Below are positions 1 to 11,116 of a DNA stretch of 64,000 nucleotides, piece after piece. Below the pieces are notes generated by a model. The model was not told the DNA's origin and ran no database searches. It was given only the letters and a program-made list of their open reading frames with translations. The stretch is taken from contig JBBELK010000441.1 of assembly GCA_037783545.1 (NCBI GenBank), forward strand, positions 1-64,000. The letters are read 5' to 3'. This DNA comes from Henricia sp. BOLD:AAB3569. Lineage: Eukaryota > Echinodermata > Asteroidea > Spinulosida > Echinasteridae. The stretch's first letter is position 1; every line of letters starts with the position of its first letter. A program made the position numbers and the translations under genes.

Positions 1-690
1 ACGATGAGTAAAAACTCTTATGATGAGGAACTGCAGTAAGCAAACGAGAAACCTACCTCCGCCGTGGCGCCAGGGAAATAATGCATCAAAATTACAGTAC
101 TAACCATGTTAAACGATTGTACGATTATTGGTTTGGTGATGCTGACGATGATCGCCAAGTAAACGAAGGGGCAACCTATACTATTTCGAGAGAATTACAG
201 TGCTGACAATATTGAAGTATTGCCGTTTAGCGAGATTATGATGCTGGCGATGATCGACAAGATAAACGAAAAGTCTTGCAATAAGCGACTGCAATAAACA
301 AAGAGTGAATAACCAACCTCCACCGTGGCGTGAGGGAAATAGTGCGTCAAAATTACAGTGCTGGCAACATTGAACGATAGCCGATTATTGAGATGGTGAT
401 GTTGGCGATGATCGACCCGATGAGTGAAAACCTACAATGAGCGACTGCAATAAGCAAAGGTAAACCTATCTCGGCCGTGGCGTTAGGGAAATGATACATA
501 AGAATTACAGTGCTGACAACATTGAACGATAGTTCGATTACCGAGATGGTGATGCTGACAGTGATCACGATGGATGAAAACTCGAAGTGTGCGACTACAG
601 TTAACAAACGGTCAACCTACCTCGGCCGTGGCATTGGGAGAATAATACAAGAGAATTACAGTGCTGACAATATTGAACGCTAGTCCGATC
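1..690 (-). repeat. ~150-bp tandem array made from a CEPT1-like exon end plus its splice donor
   Basis: Read on the minus strand, the words CAGCACTGTAATT and GCCACGG(C/T)(C/G)GAG recur at roughly 150-bp spacing, with unit boundaries near 48, 165, 310, 465 and 620. The copy at 621-690 is the genuine end of the coding exon described next. Each unit consists of about 80 bp of exon followed by about 75 bp of the start of the intron. The copy at 465-620 still reads as the same membrane segment without a stop; the copies further left are more decayed. Several units keep GAG|GT(A/T)GGTT donors and a TTGCTTAYTGCAG-like acceptor. The array probably runs off the left edge of the window. Confidence 0.85.
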
Positions 691-977
691 ACTGAGATAA
701 CGTTTGCATTGATGTTTTGGGGTAAGAAAGTCGCCAATGGTCCCCACCAATATTCCTGAAGAAATGGGTCCACGAAGGTCCTTCCCGTGCGTGTGTACTC
801 ATGACGTCTTAGATGTTCTATCTGCTGCGGTGTCCGTTTGGTGATCATTTTGTACCGTAAAGCAGAGTTTTCAGATTTATGAAGAACCAATTCGTCCAAT
901 AAAGTATTTTGGTGTGAAATTGTTTCCCTGGAAAACGGGTGTTTGGAAAGCACCAGATAAGAAACGGTAAAAGGCAA
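621..977 (-). CDS. CEPT1/CHPT1-like: Choline/ethanolamine phosphotransferase-like, first coding exon (partial gene)
   Basis: CEPT1/CHPT1 enzymes transfer phosphocholine or phosphoethanolamine from the CDP-alcohol to diacylglycerol in ER/Golgi membranes, the last step of the Kennedy pathway. The exon reads RRHEYTRTGRTFVDPFLQEY, which aligns with the family N-terminus (RLEEHRYSAAG..LLEP.LQ.YW). It continues into a first membrane helix, VISVIGLAFNIVSTVILLYY, followed by SPNATAE, the counterpart of the family's (S/F)YCPTATE. The exon ends at 621 with GCCGAG|GTAGGT in phase 0. The start is either ATG at 848 or the upstream in-frame ATG at 977; the homologous part begins just after 848, and human relatives have 20-60 residues before it, so both are possible. 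The catalytic CDP-alcohol phosphotransferase motif would lie in later exons beyond the left edge. CEPT1 versus CHPT1 cannot be decided from this piece. Confidence 0.8.
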
Positions 978-999
978 GCATTAAAAAAAATTAAATAGG

Positions 1000-1609
1000 T
1001 TTTTTTAAGTGATTGGTGTTTTTTTGGTTTTTTTCCTCGGGGGTTTTTCCTATAGGTTTTGCATGGATACACAGCTTAGGATGCACAAATATTTACTTAT
1101 TTGTACAATGCAGAAAGCAAATTGCACCCTGTTTATAATTTTTTGATAGTTGTTTAGATGCATTGCAACATAATTAATTTAGATTGTGATGAAATGGTTG
1201 TCTTGAAAACGACAGGACGCCACGCACTGTGATTTCACATATCATCATCCATTTACAGTCAAAATGGTATAGTTTGTAATCATTTTAATTGGTAGTTTTT
1301 CATTTCGGTGTTTGCGCATGGCTTTAAATGTATTGGTGGACTTGCTATATCCAAAGTATAAATGGTCCAGTGATCAGACATAAAGATGAATTGCAGTCGA
1401 GAATGCTAAGATAAGTTCACGGTAGTATTTGGAGTACAGCCATAAATAGGTGAAACTGTAATTTTCTTTCTGTTTTGGATGGGGGAAGGCCATATAGTTT
1501 TACAGATTTTACAAGTCAACGATGGTGAATATGTCTTTTGGCGCATTGCTTGCATCTCCAAAAACTTGTTTACCTACCTACACCCTTGTCCAAGCAGCGT
1601 TACACGCTG
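1000..1609. other. AT-rich 5' flank of the CEPT1-like gene, no feature seen
   Basis: No credible ORF, splice pattern or repeat is recognisable. The stretch should hold the promoter and untranslated exon of the minus-strand gene to its left, but I see no clear TATA or initiator element. Confidence 0.4.
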
Positions 1610-1720
1610 CAGTGGCGGATCCAGTCTCATTAAAATACAGATATACAATGGATTTCAGGGGGTCCGACCCTCTGAATTCCATTGTATTCCTGTATTTTAA
1701 TGAGGCTGAATCCGCCTCTG
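1610..1720. mobile_element. Palindromic MITE (CAGTGGCGGATCC ends)
   Basis: The left end CAGTGGCGGATCCAG pairs with the right end CTGAATCCGCCTCTG, and the arms stay complementary through most of the 111 bp (TCATTAAAATACAG against CTGTATTTTAATGA). There is no coding capacity. It is a non-autonomous DNA-transposon hairpin. Confidence 0.8.
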
Positions 1721-1999
1721 GGGTGTATTTTGGGTCAAGTTTCCCGGCGCACGTATCCCAAGATCCGACACAATACAATTTCGTCTGCAATAGGGTACTA
1801 AAGTGAAAACGTCACCCGTTATGTGTTGCCAAGGTTTACTTGGTCTAAACTAAAATCAGGATTTCTCAACGCTTTAGCAATGTATGTTTCACATTACCAG
1901 TGAATGTTTAGACCCAGTTACCCTGGTAACTGAATTTACATTTCAGCGGTTTTTTTTTATAAGTTCCCTCACATCTCTTACAAAAGGCCACATCATCTC

Positions 2000-2197
2000 G
2001 AATTGGAGTAAATTTAGCTAAATTGGATTAACTTGTCGTCTGGCAACAACGTGGATAATTCGAAGTTCACAACACCCGCCACAAAGCATGTCAAAGGAAT
2101 ACTCACCCGAACTTCTGTGGACCTGGATATCAAGTTAACCGATATCGTAATCAAAAGCTTCACACACAGAAAAATAAAACTGAAATTCGTGTTTAAG
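2000..2197 (+). CDS. Possible exon of an unrecognised gene
   Basis: A reading frame of about 60 codons, including KHVKGILTRTSVDLDIKLTD, ends exactly at a textbook donor, TTTAAG|GTAAGTG, at 2197. No convincing acceptor or good ATG lies upstream, and I do not recognise the peptide. It may be a single exon of a plus-strand gene divergent from the CEPT1-like gene, or chance. Confidence 0.2.
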
Positions 2198-3319
2198 GTA
2201 AGTGAAAATGCACGTGAGCAAAGAAATATACTTTAGGTTTTGATTTTTGCTCAGTTGCTCTTCCTTTCATGATCATGTCGAAACAGCTACCCATTTACAG
2301 TTAAATTCCTCAATCTTACTGTATAACTTAAAATAAACCTGCACGAAATAACAAACTCATGGTATGACAATTCCTAATAATTATCCACTAACTTACCTGT
2401 GCAGACAATGATTATGACTAATAAGCCAGTTACGACTAAACCTCGTGCTAATTGTTAGTCATTTTCTAAACTTCAACCATTCTTTGTAAAAATAACCAAC
2501 TACGTTGCATAGCACCACTGAAAATGTGTTCGATGGAATCGGGTGACAATATTTTATCATTGATCATTGTTGGCTAATTACGTGTGCCGTCTGGAACGTG
2601 TGCAAGGGTGAAGTAGGATTTATGGACAACATGCATAAAAGATAAAGATCAAACAGAGGAAACGAATGAATCAGAAACTCAAAATATCCACAAACGAACG
2701 AGATAAATAAATCACAGTGGCCTGTATAGGTATACCCTACTAAACAGACAACCGGGCCCGAACTGCATGTACCTTTGTGTGCTATGGGGACATGAAGTGG
2801 TCGATACAGGCTAATATGCAAGCCTCTGTAAAGGAATGGCAGCCAGTATCCAATTTCATGGCACAGGACTCATCAAGCAGAAAGTCACAAGTTCATTCCT
2901 GGCTGTAGTTATACATGTATACGCTTAAGAAATGAAATAAATACATTTTGTTGGGTTATATATTATTAGACTAAACCTGCGTAGAATAAGCTGACCACTT
3001 CATCCGCGCCTTTCCCAACCAGCCCTAGAAGTGTAGAAACCGAGAGGCACTTCAGGCAGAGTGGCGCACCCTGCCTCAGTGGCTCTTAAGGAGGCTAGTA
3101 CAGACAACTTTGCCACCTAAGGAGGTCATACACAATCTGACCAATAAATAAAATGTTACATCTCTCTTCAGTCAAAGTATATGCATTCTTATAAGCATTT
3201 TTCATCAGTTGGGGAAACCTTTGAAGTTGTATTGAGTTACAGCTATTCAGAAAAACATTAGTGTACGTGTACTTGGAATATACTCTCGATCATCCTATGG
3301 GATTGTTACAAATCGTCGC
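2198..3319. other. Unannotated intergenic stretch
   Basis: I see no exon-like frame and no clear terminal inverted repeats here. ATG-less and short reading frames are scattered on both strands, with composition typical of non-coding DNA. Confidence 0.4.
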
Positions 3320-3434
3320 GTGCCTGGCAGAAGGGCATATAAGCGGTCTGGTGCCAAAAACCAGGTTGCCTGGCAAAAGAACGTAACTGATTTTTGGCAC
3401 TGGACTGCTTTAAATACGCCCTTCTGCCAGGCAC
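3320..3434. mobile_element. Palindromic MITE (GTGCCTGGCAGAAGGGC ends)
   Basis: GTGCCTGGCAGAAGGGC at 3320 is answered by its exact reverse complement ending at 3434. Inner arms (GTGCCAAAAA and TTTTTGGCAC) extend the hairpin over nearly the whole 115 bp. Confidence 0.85.
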
Positions 3435-3639
3435 ATGACGAAATATTGGCTATTACATCGTATGTTTCGCCACCACATGACGCCATTTCTGCCGATATTA
3501 TCACAATGACTTTTTATTTTCCCGCCATACAGCCTGCAGGGGCCGAAGGTCGCGGTTTCTGGCTGTATAACGTTCGGTGGCGTGTTTATCAGCAAACTCG
3601 GAGGAGATACAGGTACATGTATACTTTTTAAATAAAAAA

Positions 3640-4190
3640 TTGGCAACCAGCGTTTGACAGGACTCGCGCTTATGTCAATATACAGGGCTATACACGAACC
3701 CGGTAACTAAGGACTCCTTCCCTGCGCGTCCGCCATAACTGGGGCCAACCGGTGCCATGAAGTGTGCGTTCTGTGTTGTTGTTGTTGTTAAGTTGAATTG
3801 TGCACAACGCGGCGCACAACCACCACCCCCCCCCCCCCCCCCCCCCCCCCCCCCACCCCCCCCCCCCCCCCCCCCCCCCACACACACCCCCAACCCCCTC
3901 CCCCCACCCCCCACATTTGTGTGCAAAGCCTTCAACAAAGAAACGCGCAAATTGTTCAAAGTGACAACATAATGTATAACGTACAGTTCATGGCACTGGA
4001 TGGCCCCTAGTTATGGCGGACGTACAAAGAGCAGGTCCTCAGCTCTCGGATTGATGTATAGACATCAACATTATTTGATGACTTCATCGACGGGATGACC
4101 ACAAGAAAACGCAGGCGCTTGGATTTTACACTAGGCATCAAGGGACAAGTGTCAGCCAGTCCCCTCGACAGATCCTGGGTGCGCCGCTGG
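3640..4190. mobile_element. Composite MITE block interrupted by a second element and a poly-C tract
   Basis: The outer parts (GCAACCAGCGTTTGAC at left; GGACAAGTGTCAGCCAG and CCTGGGTGCGCCGCT at right) match the MITE at 43782-44022 in the same order. Between them lies another element whose end, CCGGTAACTAAGGACTCCTT followed by CCGCCATAACTGGGG, is repeated inverted near 4010-4025 (CCCCTAGTTATGGCGGAC). That element holds a run of about 60 C residues. Related ends recur at 7169-7222 and 54943-54995. Confidence 0.65.
3824..3882 (+). repeat. Poly-C tract
   Basis: An almost pure run of C with two A interruptions. It creates long spurious poly-proline and poly-glycine frames that should not be annotated as genes. 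Confidence 0.95.
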
Positions 4191-4559
4191 GAGTGGAAGA
4201 GGAAGTTCCATTAAGTGTTGAGGGTGTTCCCTGCGTTTGTATAGGGGAGGAGTTTAAGCTGATGGAGGTGATTCGGTGTATTTTCCCATTTAAAAAGCCC
4301 CGTATCAGTGGAAATCTTGCTAGGTATAACTTCCTCTTGGATAAAGTTATCAAAATCCGTTTTGAGGGTATGTAATTTTGGCCCAACTTGGATGAATTAC
4401 CAAAGTGAACCTTTTCTTTTTCATTGCTTCTGTTCATTTTAGAGCAGCCAAATCAGCAGCAAAAACACACTTCGTGCGTCCTCTACCGCCATCACCACCA
4501 CTGACGTACTGGCAGCATCATCTCAAACAAACATTTCTAAACATTTCCAAACTTGGGAT

Positions 4560-4675
4560 GAGAGGTCCATATGGAGAACCTGAGGGAGTATACCAACTGT
4601 GCATTATAGCTCAGCTGGTAGAGGATCTACCCGATGAGTCAAAAGTCTCGGGTTCGAATCCCGATAAGGCCCTTA
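4560..4675 (+). repeat. tRNA-derived SINE unit (copy 1)
   Basis: A tRNA-like stretch with A box TAGCTCAGCTGGTAGAGG and B box GGGTTCGAATCCC, ending CGATAAGGCC. The anticodon arm does not fold properly. The preceding GAGGGAGTATACCAACTGTG also precedes the copy near 27000 and, inverted, the array at 27655-27905. This shows a repeat family and argues against a functional tRNA gene. Confidence 0.75.
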
Positions 4676-4879
4676 CGATTTTTCTCAAGTTTGGTTGTTT
4701 CATTTCAATGGTGATTAGGCACCATACCAGATGTATATACGTTCGTAAACATTTCCTAAATATTGTCCAGCTTATATATAGGCCTACTCTCTCTATATTT
4801 GGCATTTTGGACATTTTCCATTTTTTCACAGTAAACTATACAATAAGGTATATCTCATGAATGATAACATTTAAACTCA

Positions 4880-6130
4880 TCAGATATGCTTTATTGTATC
4901 AATAATTGCAGAAAACAAGAAAAGGCTTAAAACCAGCAAATGTCAAAATTCCTTTAAAATGGTGTCATTTAAAGTATCCACCAAGTTTGATTGCTTATTG
5001 GAATAAAAGATACTGCTCCCAAATTCATTGTAAGGTTTTTCACTTCAATGTCAGTGATGCGATCAACCAAAATCAGTTGGAACGAGGCAATCATTGTTTT
5101 GAGATACAATCGCAGGGGTGAACAAAATTGATGTTTTTAACGAAAACAGAAGGGAAAAACATTCTTGTTTAACATGAAAATAATCGTTTAACGCAAATCA
5201 GAAAGGAAGTTTTTAAGGGACTTTTTTACCCCATCAGTTTCGATTATTGTTTACAAAACCTAACACTATTTCCAAAGACACTATTTTACGCAGTGTTCAA
5301 ACAACTCTAACCAAATGTCTATATAGTGGTAAAGAACTTGGCACGGTGTATAATGTAAGTTAAGGAGAATATTTATTTCCGGCGTTTCGCAGTATAGCGG
5401 GAAATAATTGTCTAGTAGGAATTCGAGACACGCATAGCGGGTCTATTGTTACGTAACACGTGTTTAGACGAAAGGTATAAATAGTCGAGGGGAAAAGAAT
5501 TGAGATTAGTTCTAGCAAGCACTCCATACAGATACGTAACTTTCATTTTGTTTTAATTAATATTGAAAACTATTTCAGAGTGAAGCCTAACACTCGCTGA
5601 GGAGAATTCTGAACTGTTTTTGGGCACAGGTTTTCCATTAACTTTATCTCTGTTTTTTCCTGGACTTCGTCTTCTCCGATGAGGCGTTGGTATAGTAAAA
5701 ACTGAGATTTATAATCCAAGTTGGTATTGTTCAGAGAACATTGTTATGAGCAAATTTGTTGACGATATTGCCTGAAAGTCCAGGCTTTTCCTTGTAAATA
5801 TGTAACTACATGTACACTGGCTGTGACTATAATAAAGGCGACTTCGTGTCTCCTGTGCTTGGCTGTCACCAATATAAGGTGTTCAGAGTGATTTTGTATT
5901 AGTGGAGTAAAGATAACTGGACGAAATAAAATAATGGGCGAAGCGAAGCCGAGCCTATTATTTTCAAGAATGTACACTTTCGAGTCTATTCTCCGACTTA
6001 ATCCGCCCCGGAACAAAGAAACGCGCCATCAAGCCATTCTGTCAATATAGATGCAATGTTTGGTTTGGTGTAAGAATAGAATCGCTCATGCGAACACGCT
6101 GCATCTGGTGCTCAAAACATGCCGTCAAAA
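4880..6130. other. Unannotated intergenic stretch
   Basis: I found no coding frame with exon borders and no terminal repeats. Sequence near 5900-6010 contains GAAGCGAAGCC words but no recognisable domain on either strand. Confidence 0.35.
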
Positions 6131-6246
6131 CAGTGCGAGTCGAAAAAAATTACTTGTTGCGTTTTAGTGTACCAATATTTAAATGAGACGTTTTGACATG
6201 TATTTTAGATAAGTTCTCCTGTGTCTTTTGGTAGCAATTTAATTAA

Positions 6247-6940
6247 ATTATGTTTCGTGCATGACCGCATATGAGAGAAATAAGGGTGTCAAGTGGAACA
6301 TGGCTTGCACCAATTCAGTGTGGCTCAGAAAAAGAATAGGACTTGAACCAGTGCAGAGCTGACAACCCTTCCGGATTTTGCAACAGATTCTTCGGAAAAT
6401 GACTATTGAGTCCTGGCATAGATAAACAGCTTACTAGATTGTCAATTAACAACCTTGGGGATTTTTAGATGCGTTTGGAGTCGCGGAATGACCTGTTTTC
6501 CCAGATGTCGTCCCAAAAACCCGGGAGGGTTGGCAGCTCTGCCAGTGACTTGGTTGTTGTCAAGAATCAACAAAGCCTCTTTGACGCATACGTACAATAA
6601 AACATCTTGTGGGATATTTTTCATCTTAAAACATGGCTCATCCTCGGCTCACACCCAAACAAAGGGCCTACATGGTAAGGGAATTCCACTGCACACATTC
6701 CATGCAGCAATTTCCTAATGCAAGATGTCCAACTCGTGCCCGCCGTTAACTCAAATGTTCGTAAATACCAAGCCACAGGGACAAGCCGGGGATAAGCCAC
6801 AACCTAAACAAAGGCAAATTCTGGGTTTTTTTGTTTTGGTCCCTTTTTTCAATTATGATCAGTTGGCACAAGTCGTTTTCCACCCGACATCCTTATTTGC
6901 CTCATATGCGGTCATGCATGAAACATATTTTAACTAGAGG
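6247..6940. mobile_element. Inner fold-back element
   Basis: GTGCATGACCGCATATGAG at about 6257 is answered inverted by CTCATATGCGGTCATGCATG at about 6901. Weaker complementarity continues inward (TGGAACATGGCTTGCACC against GGCACAAGTCGTTTTCCA). The central part, about 6440-6720, has open frames but no recognisable product. Confidence 0.65.
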
Positions 6941-7042
6941 TATGACGTTTGTTGTTACAAACGCCAGGTGATCGGGTTAAATGAACATTTTGTGATGAAT
7001 TCAGACGTTGTTATCACCTGTGGAATGGCAAAAATGGAAGTT

Positions 7043-7165
7043 CAGCAGCCGATTTCACGAAACTTTACGCAATTGCGCAAGTCCACTTACGCCATTACTT
7101 GCGCAATAACTTATGGCGTAAGTGGACTTGCGCAATTGCGTAAAGTTTCGTGAAATCGGCTGCTG
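7043..7165. mobile_element. Perfect 52-bp-arm hairpin
   Basis: The 52-bp arm starting CAGCAGCCGATTTCACG is followed by a 19-bp spacer and its exact reverse complement ending CGTGAAATCGGCTGCTG. The absence of visible mismatch implies recent insertion or active homogenisation. Confidence 0.9.
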
Positions 7166-7244
7166 TATACACTAATCCGGTAACTAATATCTCCTCCCTG
7201 CATATCCGCCATAGCTGGGGGTTGATAGCTTGCACCGTTTTGAG

Positions 7245-8265
7245 ATATGAATTGTTGAAATAATAACCTTTGAAATCTTGTAATGTGACACCTGTGACGA
7301 CATCATGACGTCACAATTTTGTGCACAAATTGTTCAACAATTTGATAAACATCAAGTTCTTAAATGTGGCGAAAGAATCATGCAAATATCTGCTGTAGTT
7401 CTCAAGATACAGCATTTTAAAACATCTCAGCTCCAAATTTGCGTGATTTGACACCACATTACGTAACCACCGTCCATGTAATGACGTCACCAATGGTATA
7501 GTCAAAAGGTCCACATGTGTGGAAACATTTCGTTCCGTAGAAATATGGTCAAATTCACTACCACTTTGAATCTATTTGCATTCAAAATGCTAAAAAATTG
7601 CACATTTTCGAACAACTTCCGGTTTGGACCGGAAGTAGGCGTCACACAGGGGTCATGACATCGTATGATTTGTTCAGTTCATTTAGACTTATCATGTTGT
7701 GAAAGAATTGTTCAAGTATCTATTACGGTTCTTGAGATATGAATTTTGAAAATAATAACCTTTGAATTTTTGTAATTTGACACCTGTGACGATCGATATC
7801 ATGACGTCACAATGTTGTGCACAAATTGTTCAACAATTTGATAAACATCAAGTTCTTAAATGTGGCGAAAGAATCATGCAAATATCTGCTGTAGTTCTCA
7901 AGATACAGCATTTTAAAACAATTCAGCTCCAAATTTGCGTATTTTGACGCCACATTACGTAACCACCGTCCATGTGATGACGTCACAAATGGTATAGTCA
8001 AAAAGTCTACATGTGTGGAAACATTTCGTTCCGTAGAAATATGGTCAAATTCACTACCACTTTGAATCTATTTGCATTCAAAACGCTTACAAAATGCACA
8101 TTTTCGAACAACTTCCGGTTTGGACCGGAAGTAGGCGTCACACAGGGGTCATGACATCGTATGATTTGTTCAGTTCATTTAGACTTATCATGTTGTGAAA
8201 GAATTGTTCAAGTATCTATTACGGTTCTTGAGATATGAATTTTGGAAATAATAACCTTTGAATTT
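7245..8265 (+). repeat. Tandem duplication, 496-bp period, two copies
   Basis: Landmarks such as GTGCACAAATTGTTCAAC (7321 and 7817) and CTTCCGGTTTGGACCGG (near 7616 and 8112) recur 496 bp apart with few differences. The unit has no open frame of note and several TGACGTCA words, which resemble CRE/ATF sites. Confidence 0.9.
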
Positions 8266-8274
8266 TTGTAATTT

Positions 8275-8995
8275 GACACCTGATGACGTCATGATTACGT
8301 CACACTTGATGCCATCGTGATACTATACATTCTGGTGAAAGTCTGCCGTAGGGCCTATGTCTGTATCTAATTTACTAACGATTCAGCTTGGTTTGATAGG
8401 CATTGTTGCTGGTAAGTGTAAAAACTGAGATTCTCAGTTTCGTTGAACTTTGACCTCCAATTGACCCCAGAGAGAAGGGTCAGATGAAAATGCCCACACA
8501 AAGAAAATTGTAGCACAGAATGTCATCTGTAAACCTGCCAAATACGAAGATCCTGGGTCACGTGGTTTTCAAGACGGAAGCATTTTAAAATATGCATATT
8601 TTGTTTTTTTGGGGGGTGTAATTTGATACTTGATGACGTCACGATGACGTCACGCTTGATGCCATCATAATATTATACACGCTGGTGAAAGTCTGCCATA
8701 GGACCTATGCCTGTACTTAGTTACTTAAAGATTCAGCTTGGTTTGATGGGCATTGTTGCTCAATTAGTGCAAAAATTGCGATTTTCGTTTTCGTTGAACT
8801 TTGACCTCAGATTGACCCCAGAAGGAAGGGTCAGATGAAAATGCCCACACGAAGAAAATCGTAGGCCATGATCTTATCTATAAGCCTGCTAAATACGAAA
8901 ATCATGGGTCACGTGGTTTTCCAGACGGAAGCATTTTAAAACATGCATATTTTAGTCATTTTTGGGTTGTAATTTGATACCCAATGACGTCACAA
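8275..8995 (+). repeat. Second tandem duplication, 350-bp period
   Basis: GATGCCATC, GATTCAGCTTGGTTTGAT and TTGAACTTTGACCTC recur 350 bp apart (for example 8311 and 8661). The copies are more diverged than the 496-bp duplication. They also carry repeated TGACGTCA words at unit borders. Confidence 0.85.
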
Positions 8996-9699
8996 TGACG
9001 TCACCCTTGTATGCACACCTTCACATTGGGGTTGATGTTCCTACAAAGTTTCAAGTTGATAGCTTGAACCGTTTTGAAGAAAAGCTCTGGAAACGTTTGA
9101 GTGGAAAAAGAAAAAAAGAAAAAAAAAAAAAAAAAAAGACAAAGAAATCGTACGAGAGTAATAGGTGATCGGGCTGTTGGCCCGATCACCTAATTAAACT
9201 GCTACCAAAAGACACAGGCGAACTTATCCAAAATACATGTCAAAACATCTCGTATAAATATTGGTACACTAAAACACAACAAGTAATTTTAAAAGTGAAT
9301 TTTTTTGTTTACTCGCACTGTATATTGCCATGTCTGATGCACAAGATGTTAACATTTTTGGAGTCGACAGAAGCGAATTTGGCTCGGGACTTATACGATG
9401 AAACTGCCCTTTTTGGAAATTAAACGGCTTGACCAGGGGATACTATAGCTTTTTTGAGTTTGGATACGACAGAAGCGGATTTGACTCGGGATTTATACGA
9501 TAAAACTGCGCTATATGACGAAGCGGATAAGGGAAACTTGGTGATAATTTATGTACCAAAAACACTGAAGACGCCGAAAAGAAATTCCCGGTGACTGATG
9601 AGTATTACTTGATTGATTCACCAAGATGGCCTAGTATCAAGCAAGCAACAGTAAATATAGTATATACTGTTACAAATAGTTTTATCCCCCTGCATGTGA

Positions 9700-10160
9700 T
9701 GTGATTGAAGATATTCATGATTAAAACCAACCTAAGCGAAAACCAGCTCCGTACTTCGTCTAACTTTTAAGAAAACAGTCAAAAAAGGGTTTGCAGTCAT
9801 TTCGCCCCAAAACCACTTCGCCCTGAACCATTTCGCCCTGAACCACGGCCGGGGGCGAAGTTTTGGGGCGAAGTGGCACTTGGGCGATGTAGTGTTTGGA
9901 CGAAGTAGTTTAGGGCGAAATGGCACTCGGGCGAAGTGGTTTGGGGCGAAATGGCACTTGGGCGAAATGGTTTTGGGGCGAATTGAATTTGTCTCATGAG
10001 ACGAAAACTATGTTTTACTCATTTCTCAAAGACTATAGCACTTCAGACAAAACCATTTCAGGAGAAGTCTTCTACGGTCATCATGTTTATATTGTGTAAG
10101 TTAGGCGTAAATCTGTGAACATTTCTGATTTTCGAGATTATCAATGATGACTGTATAGTT
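9700..10160. mobile_element. Fold-back MITE with internal GGGCGAA minisatellite, copy 1
   Basis: The flanks (TCTAACTTTTAAGAAAACAG at left; TTCTACGGTCATCATGTTTA at right) match the copies at 23628-24180 and 25404-25945. The centre, 9798-9985, is an array of TTCGCCC(C)AAAACCA-like units that switches to the reverse-complement orientation near 9845. Open frames across it are artefacts of the repeat. Confidence 0.8.
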
Positions 10161-11000
10161 TTTCATCCAGTCTCATACGTTTTGTACACATGGTCTGATT
10201 CCATGGTCAAGTACGCAATTATTTCCTTATATGACTTTGCAACCATCCAAAAAGCATTATTATTCCAAAGAAACGGAGTTCGAGAGTGAGGATTTGCCTT
10301 TTGGGAAAGTTTACTATACACAGACACCCTCGGGATCCCGTGCACTAAACCAATAGGAAAACTCTGTACAAAATTTGTAAGATTTTACGTTAACACCTCC
10401 ATGATATTTCCTAATTACAAGCACAAAACGTATTTCTGATAAATCTCTAGAGTGAAAAAAAAAAAGTAAAACGTGGTTCGTATAAATTTTCACCGGAAAG
10501 GCGACAATTCCTTGACTAAATTCGGTTTTCTCGTTCATGAAAAATGTTAACTATTATTGGTACACTGAATGTAGATTTGTTGGTATTTTAGTATAACAAT
10601 TTTCTCGTTTTCACTGTAATTTCCTGAGTAATTTAAAATTGTAATTATGCGTTAATAAACAATGAAAATATTGTCAGTTTGGTCATTTTTCTCAATCTGT
10701 GTGGCGTTGTTTTCTCTTAAAATATTTTGTGTTAAAAATCTACAGTTTAAGTACATTCTTAAAAATGATCTACAGTGGACTGTAGATTCGTCAGAATAAT
10801 TTACATTTTGAACAATACTGTGACGTCACGAAAATGGATTAATAAGACGCATTGTACGTTCTCTGCGTTCATCCTTTTGATCTTGAGGTGCGCGCCTAAC
10901 AAGCTGCCACTCAAAACAGCTCTCCATTCTTCTGCAAAATTTGTTAGTTTCTTGGCAACATCTGTGTTTGCAACTTGTACCATTGGAATTGTAACTACAC
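10160..11000. other. Unannotated stretch upstream of the LINE
   Basis: AT-rich sequence without a recognisable exon. Its right part may include the 5' untranslated region of the CR1 element, whose exact 5' border I could not fix because no target-site duplication was identified. Confidence 0.35.
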
Positions 11001-11116
11001 CAGGAACCTGCTGGACATTTTATGCCTATCTTGGACTCATCATTCCTGTGAAATCTGTGAGTTTCTAGTAAGTTTTTTACTGAGTCTACAAGGAACTTTC
11101 ACATACACAACATATA

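Larger units (their letters stand above)
6131..9320. mobile_element. 3.2-kb nested fold-back complex bounded by ~115-bp inverted arms
   Basis: The arm at 6131-6245 (CAGTGCGAGT, GTGTACCAATATTTA, GTGTCTTTTGGTAGCA) is repeated inverted at 9191-9320. Inside lie, in order, a second fold-back (6247-6940), a TIR element with AGGTGATCGGG/CCCGATCACCT ends (about 6966-9192), a perfect hairpin (7043-7165), and two successive tandem duplications (496-bp and 350-bp periods). No transposase frame is visible. It may be one large non-autonomous element or several stacked insertions. Confidence 0.7.

Noticed and set aside
3675-4010. Poly-glycine and poly-proline open frames on both strands
   Set aside because: They are produced by the C-run at 3824-3882 and have no start context or domain.
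4175-4372. Plus frame with VEEEVPLSVEGVPCVCIGEE ending near a TTTGAGG|GTATGT donor
   Set aside because: The likely acceptor falls inside the end of a MITE and the peptide matches no family I know. Evidence is too thin for an exon call.
4596-4672. tRNA gene
   Set aside because: Polymerase III boxes are present, but the anticodon arm does not fold and the flanks are repeated elsewhere.
9798-9985. CRISPR-like array of regular short repeats
   Set aside because: The units are contiguous without unique spacers, the context is a eukaryotic MITE, and the array reverses orientation.
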